Source of the DNA: Actinomycetota bacterium
GTDB lineage: Bacteria > Actinomycetota > Thermoleophilia > Solirubrobacterales > Solirubrobacteraceae
Assembly (NCBI GenBank): GCA_005888335.1
Contig: VAWY01000222.1
Span: forward strand, 1 to 8,905
DNA: 8,905 nt
Direction of reading: 5' to 3'
Under the pieces are notes generated by a model. That model was not told where the DNA came from. It saw only the letters and a list, made by a program, of their open reading frames with translations, and did not search any database. The position numbers were made by a program, and so were the translations under genes. Positions 6,541-8,905 of the stretch are shown piece by piece (position 1 is the first letter of the stretch; each line of letters begins with the position of its first letter).

Positions 6541-7311
6541 TCAGCGATTGACCGCGAAGGTCACCGAGACGACCGCTGTTACGTCTTTCGCGCGCGTCGT
6601 TGTGCTGTTGATCCCCTCGCCGCTCACGTCGGTCGAGTTGCGCGGCGTGATCTGGTAGACGCCGAGGTGCACGCTGCGCACGGCGCCGAGATGTCCGCCG
6701 AGACCTTGCGCGATCGTCTGGGCTCGTTCCTGCGCGTCGGCCGTCGCCTGCCGCAGCGCCGCGAACTTCGCCTTCTTCAGCTCCGTCGAGAGGTACTGGA
6801 TCTGTCCGACCGAGACGTCCACGCCCTGCAGCAACAGCCGGTCAACCGTCGCGGCAGTGTGCTCGAGCGTGTCGATCTTCGTCGTCTGGAGGAAGAACGA
6901 CTGCGTCACCACCCAGGCCGGCACCGACCGGAACTTCGGCTTCGCGAGTCCGGTCGGAACCTGGTCGGCCGTCTCCTCGACGTCGACCGGCGGCTTCTTC
7001 ACGTCGGAGGTGAGGCCGGCATCGCGCAGGAACGCGTCGACCGCCTTGGTCTTCGCCCGCACCGAGCGCGCGGCTTCGGCCGGCGAGCGCTCGTGCGAGG
7101 ACACGCTCACGAACCACTCGGCGAGGTTCGCCTGGATTGGCTGCTTTGCCGAGCCCGTGACGACGATCGTGTCGCGCGTCTGCTTCACGTCGCGGATCCC
7201 GTTCATCACGATCGAGGCGGTCACCGGGACCGCGACGGCGACCGCGACCGCGAGCGCCAGCAGCCCGATCAGGACCTGCGGGAGCTCGCGCCGTGGCGGC
7301 GAAGCCTGCAC
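6541..7311 (-). CDS. SIMPL-domain (DUF541) protein, membrane-anchored
   Basis: This 256-residue protein has a single hydrophobic segment at about 12-35 (VLIGLLALAVAVAVAVPV), a probable signal anchor that puts the rest outside the membrane. The extracytoplasmic part starts DTIVVTGSAKQPIQANLAEW. It continues with the typical SIMPL pattern: V-A-KTKAV-AFL-DAGL, then V-Q-LSTELKKAKFAALRQATADAQERAQTIAQGLGGHLGAVRSVHLG, and a final TTRAKDVTAVVSVTFAV strand. SIMPL proteins form oligomeric beta-rich assemblies in other bacteria, but their biochemical role is poorly defined. The start is GTG 7311; the next Met (M36) would delete the membrane segment. The Shine-Dalgarno is weak. The gene is 38 nt downstream of the secreted beta-sandwich gene and 44 nt upstream of the protease, suggesting one transcript. 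Confidence 0.88.
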   Translation of the reverse strand: MQASPPRRELPQVLIGLLALAVAVAVAVPVTASIVMNGIRDVKQTRDTIVVTGSAKQPIQANLAEWFVSVSSHERSPAEAARSVRAKTKAVDAFLRDAGLTSDVKKPPVDVEETADQVPTGLAKPKFRSVPAWVVTQSFFLQTTKIDTLEHTAATVDRLLLQGVDVSVGQIQYLSTELKKAKFAALRQATADAQERAQTIAQGLGGHLGAVRSVHLGVYQITPRNSTDVSGEGINSTTTRAKDVTAVVSVTFAVNR

Positions 7312-7349
7312 GGCCTCAGCCTGCCACGGCGCGCGTTAGACCGCCAGCG

Positions 7350-8327
7350 CTACGTACCCGGCTGCTGCCAGCTCGGCGTCATCGAGACCGTGACGGACGA
7401 CGCCTTGTTGTACGGGATCACGTCGAAGCCGTTGCCGAGCTGAAGTGCCTGGCGGGCGCCGGGCGGCAGCGTCTGGAACGCGTACCCGGAGCCGCCGCCG
7501 AGGATGTTCCCGGCAGCGTCGAAGACGACCGCCGTGCACTGCGCGTTGCGCAGGATCAGCAGCGGGTCGGTGTTCTGCAGTTCGCCCTCGACCGACCCGA
7601 GCCAGTTCGGGTCGAAGATCTGGGGCACGAGATGGATGTTCGCGAGCGTCGGGAACGTCAGTGATGCCTTCGCGAAGGCGCCGACGGAGATCACGGTCTC
7701 GAGCCGCACGATCGGCGCCAGGCCCGGGAAGCTCACCGTGTTGCCGAGCGCGTAGTCGGAGCCGGCCGCGATCCAGTCGAGGTGCTGCGAGTCCGTACCG
7801 AGCAGGAACCCGTCGGCCATTACGAAGTTCGTCTGCACGGTGACGCTCTTCGCGTCCTGTGTGGTCGACTCGTTGTGCAGCATCAACCCGTAGCTCAGCC
7901 GCGTCCCGGCGAACGGCTGCGGTCGCGTCGAGAAGCCGGTCTGCTTGACGATGATCTTCGGAGCGATCAGGCGTCCGATGACGACGAGCGGGCGCGTGAC
8001 GGCACCTGCGCGCGCACACTTGACAGTGGCCTTCGCAAGCCCCGCCTGGATGTTCGTCGGCACGGTCCACGACCACTGGGCGCGGCCGCCCGCTGCGACT
8101 GTCGGCGCGAGGCCCGTCTGGGTCGTGCCGCCGAAATAGCTGACCTTGAGCGAACAGCTCACGCCGGCGGGGCGGACCGTGACGGCGATGCGCGCCGGGT
8201 CGCCCTGGAGGACGTGCTTGGGCATGAAGCTGAAGCCGATGCCGGTGCTCTGCGCGGACGCGGGCCCGACGGACACGGCGAAGACGGCTACGACGGCAAG
8301 TGCGATGGAACGGGCTGCAGTGGCCAT
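7350..8327 (-). CDS. Secreted protein with Ig-like and FxLYD-like domains, function unknown
   Basis: This 325-residue protein has a clear Sec signal peptide (residues 1-25, cleavage after ASA). The first domain, about 26-115, resembles actinobacterial Ig-like repeats, with SCSLKVSYFGG, QWSWTVP and KATVKCA. C58 and C104 are likely disulfide-bonded. A middle region (about 120-240; YGLMLHNESTTQDAKSVTVQ) looks like a beta-sandwich of the kind that ends in conserved -N-T-V-pro strands. The C-terminal part (about 245-320), with VEGELQNTDPLLILRNAQ, TAVVFDAAGNILGGG and LPPGARQALQL, resembles FxLYD-type domains. The start is ATG 8327, with GGGGGA 9 nt upstream. It is probably an envelope or extracellular protein without enzymatic residues that I can identify. 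It leads the minus-strand cluster with the SIMPL gene and the protease. Domain calls are by eye and moderately sure. Confidence 0.8.
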   Translation of the reverse strand: MATAARSIALAVVAVFAVSVGPASAQSTGIGFSFMPKHVLQGDPARIAVTVRPAGVSCSLKVSYFGGTTQTGLAPTVAAGGRAQWSWTVPTNIQAGLAKATVKCARAGAVTRPLVVIGRLIAPKIIVKQTGFSTRPQPFAGTRLSYGLMLHNESTTQDAKSVTVQTNFVMADGFLLGTDSQHLDWIAAGSDYALGNTVSFPGLAPIVRLETVISVGAFAKASLTFPTLANIHLVPQIFDPNWLGSVEGELQNTDPLLILRNAQCTAVVFDAAGNILGGGSGYAFQTLPPGARQALQLGNGFDVIPYNKASSVTVSMTPSWQQPGT

Positions 8328-8429
8328 TGGATCGAATCCCCCTGTTCCAGGCGCACCGCATCGCCTCTGACTCTTGGCTCAGATATCGCCCGATTGCACC
8401 CTCGCCGCATCCCCAGGATGAGGGACGGA

Positions 8430-8458
8430 CGGGGCGGAGCCGGCGCGGCCCCGCCCCG
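8430..8458 (-). terminator. GC-rich stem-loop after the START/SRPBCC gene
   Basis: An 8-bp stem (8430-8437 with 8451-8458) closes a 13-nt loop. It lies just past the stop of the minus-strand SRPBCC gene and upstream of the secreted-protein gene. No T-tract follows on the minus strand, so it may be a weak or non-canonical terminator. I saw no strong promoter in 8328-8429 for the downstream cluster. Confidence 0.4.
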
Positions 8459-8466
8459 CTTCCGCG

Positions 8467-8905
8467 CTAGCCGGAGAGCGGCTTGCCGGTCTCGAGCAGC
8501 GTCTTCATGCCGCTGAGCACGAAGCTCCAACCGCTCGCGACGCTCTCGGCCGTCTTCGGCGACGCCTCGAGCTCGTCGTGGACGATCGTCAGCTGCGTCA
8601 CGCCTTCGCCGGCGATCTCGAGCTCCCACGAGACCCGGCCGTGAGGCTCGGCGGCGAGCTCGGGCGCCCAGAGCGCCCGCCACGTCGTGACGAGCTTGTT
8701 CGGCGGATCTGCCTCGATCACCACGCCGTCGACGTATTCCTGCTCGCCGTCCGCCGACAGGCCGCGATAGGGAGTGCCGGGCTCGTACGTGCACTCGATC
8801 ACGCTGTTGTAGAAGTACTGCGCCGTGAACTCCGGTTTCGTTATCGCGTCCCACACCTGTTCGGGCGTCGCGCGGATGAAGACGGAGTAGACCTGCGTCG
8901 TCTGT
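8467..8905 (-). CDS. START/SRPBCC-family protein (AHSA1-like), 5' end cut by window edge
   Basis: The reading frame is open to the right edge of the window and encodes QTTQVYSVFIRATPEQVWDAIT and onward, about 146 residues. The pattern V-F-IRATPEQVWDAITKPE at the start and Y-DG-V-EADPPNKLVTTW in the middle marks a Bet v 1-like SRPBCC protein of the AHSA1 (activator of Hsp90 ATPase homologue) group. So do SWELEIAGEGVTQLTIVHDEL and the final GWSFVLSGMKTLLETGKPL helix. The fold has a large hydrophobic cavity for small lipophilic ligands. The ligand is unknown, and no Hsp90 link should be assumed in bacteria. A GTG at 8856 is an internal Val codon of the TPEQVWDA motif, not the start. Only a few N-terminal residues are likely missing. 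It is probably transcribed separately from the secreted-protein cluster, from which it is separated by 139 bp with a stem-loop. Confidence 0.9.
   Translation of the reverse strand, partial: QTTQVYSVFIRATPEQVWDAITKPEFTAQYFYNSVIECTYEPGTPYRGLSADGEQEYVDGVVIEADPPNKLVTTWRALWAPELAAEPHGRVSWELEIAGEGVTQLTIVHDELEASPKTAESVASGWSFVLSGMKTLLETGKPLSG

Noticed and set aside
8467..8856. GTG 8856 as start of the SRPBCC gene
   Set aside because: It is the Val codon inside the conserved TPEQVWDA motif. The frame and family similarity continue upstream to the window edge.

Overview
The window is GC-rich (about two thirds G+C by eye). It has GTG starts, tight gene spacing and several likely leaderless starts. With a CIRCE-controlled groESL operon and actinobacterial-looking exported proteins, this suggests a chromosome of an Actinomycetota member, possibly a Thermoleophilia-like lineage. 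That placement is inference; there is no rRNA or long marker to fix it. No phage, transposase, CRISPR or integrase is visible.

Layout. At the left edge, a minus-strand pair joins a Nudix hydrolase to the first 64 codons of an FMN-dependent alpha-hydroxy-acid dehydrogenase, overlapping by ATGA. Divergent from it is the heat-shock chaperonin operon groES-groEL, with a TTGCCA-N17-TACAAT promoter and a CIRCE operator lying over the predicted transcription start. groEL ends in a strong terminator. A 334-bp gap then carries two copies of a palindrome plus further hairpins. The gap separates groEL from a convergent minus-strand gene for a small cytoplasmic sulfite-oxidase-like molybdopterin protein. 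That gene is divergent, across only 20 bp, from a YgfZ-type folate-binding protein gene, and the two -10 boxes appear to overlap. YgfZ overlaps a UROD-superfamily gene that is not HemE. A tRNA-Arg gene with the uncommon anticodon GCG follows, then a stem-loop.

The right third is all minus strand. A START/SRPBCC (AHSA1-like) gene enters from the right edge. Next comes a close-set trio of exported proteins: a two-part secreted beta-sandwich protein, a membrane-anchored SIMPL-domain protein and a trypsin-like protease. The protease's signal peptide and catalytic domain lie in different frames, so it is a pseudogene, a recent frameshift or a sequence error.

The genes are mostly housekeeping or single-function. 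Clear regulatory logic is visible only for groESL (HrcA/CIRCE) and for translational coupling within the two overlapping pairs. I do not see a convincing new multi-gene system. The best leads are the GCG-anticodon tRNA-Arg, the paired palindromes after groEL, the compact divergent promoter, and the YgfZ-UROD coupling.
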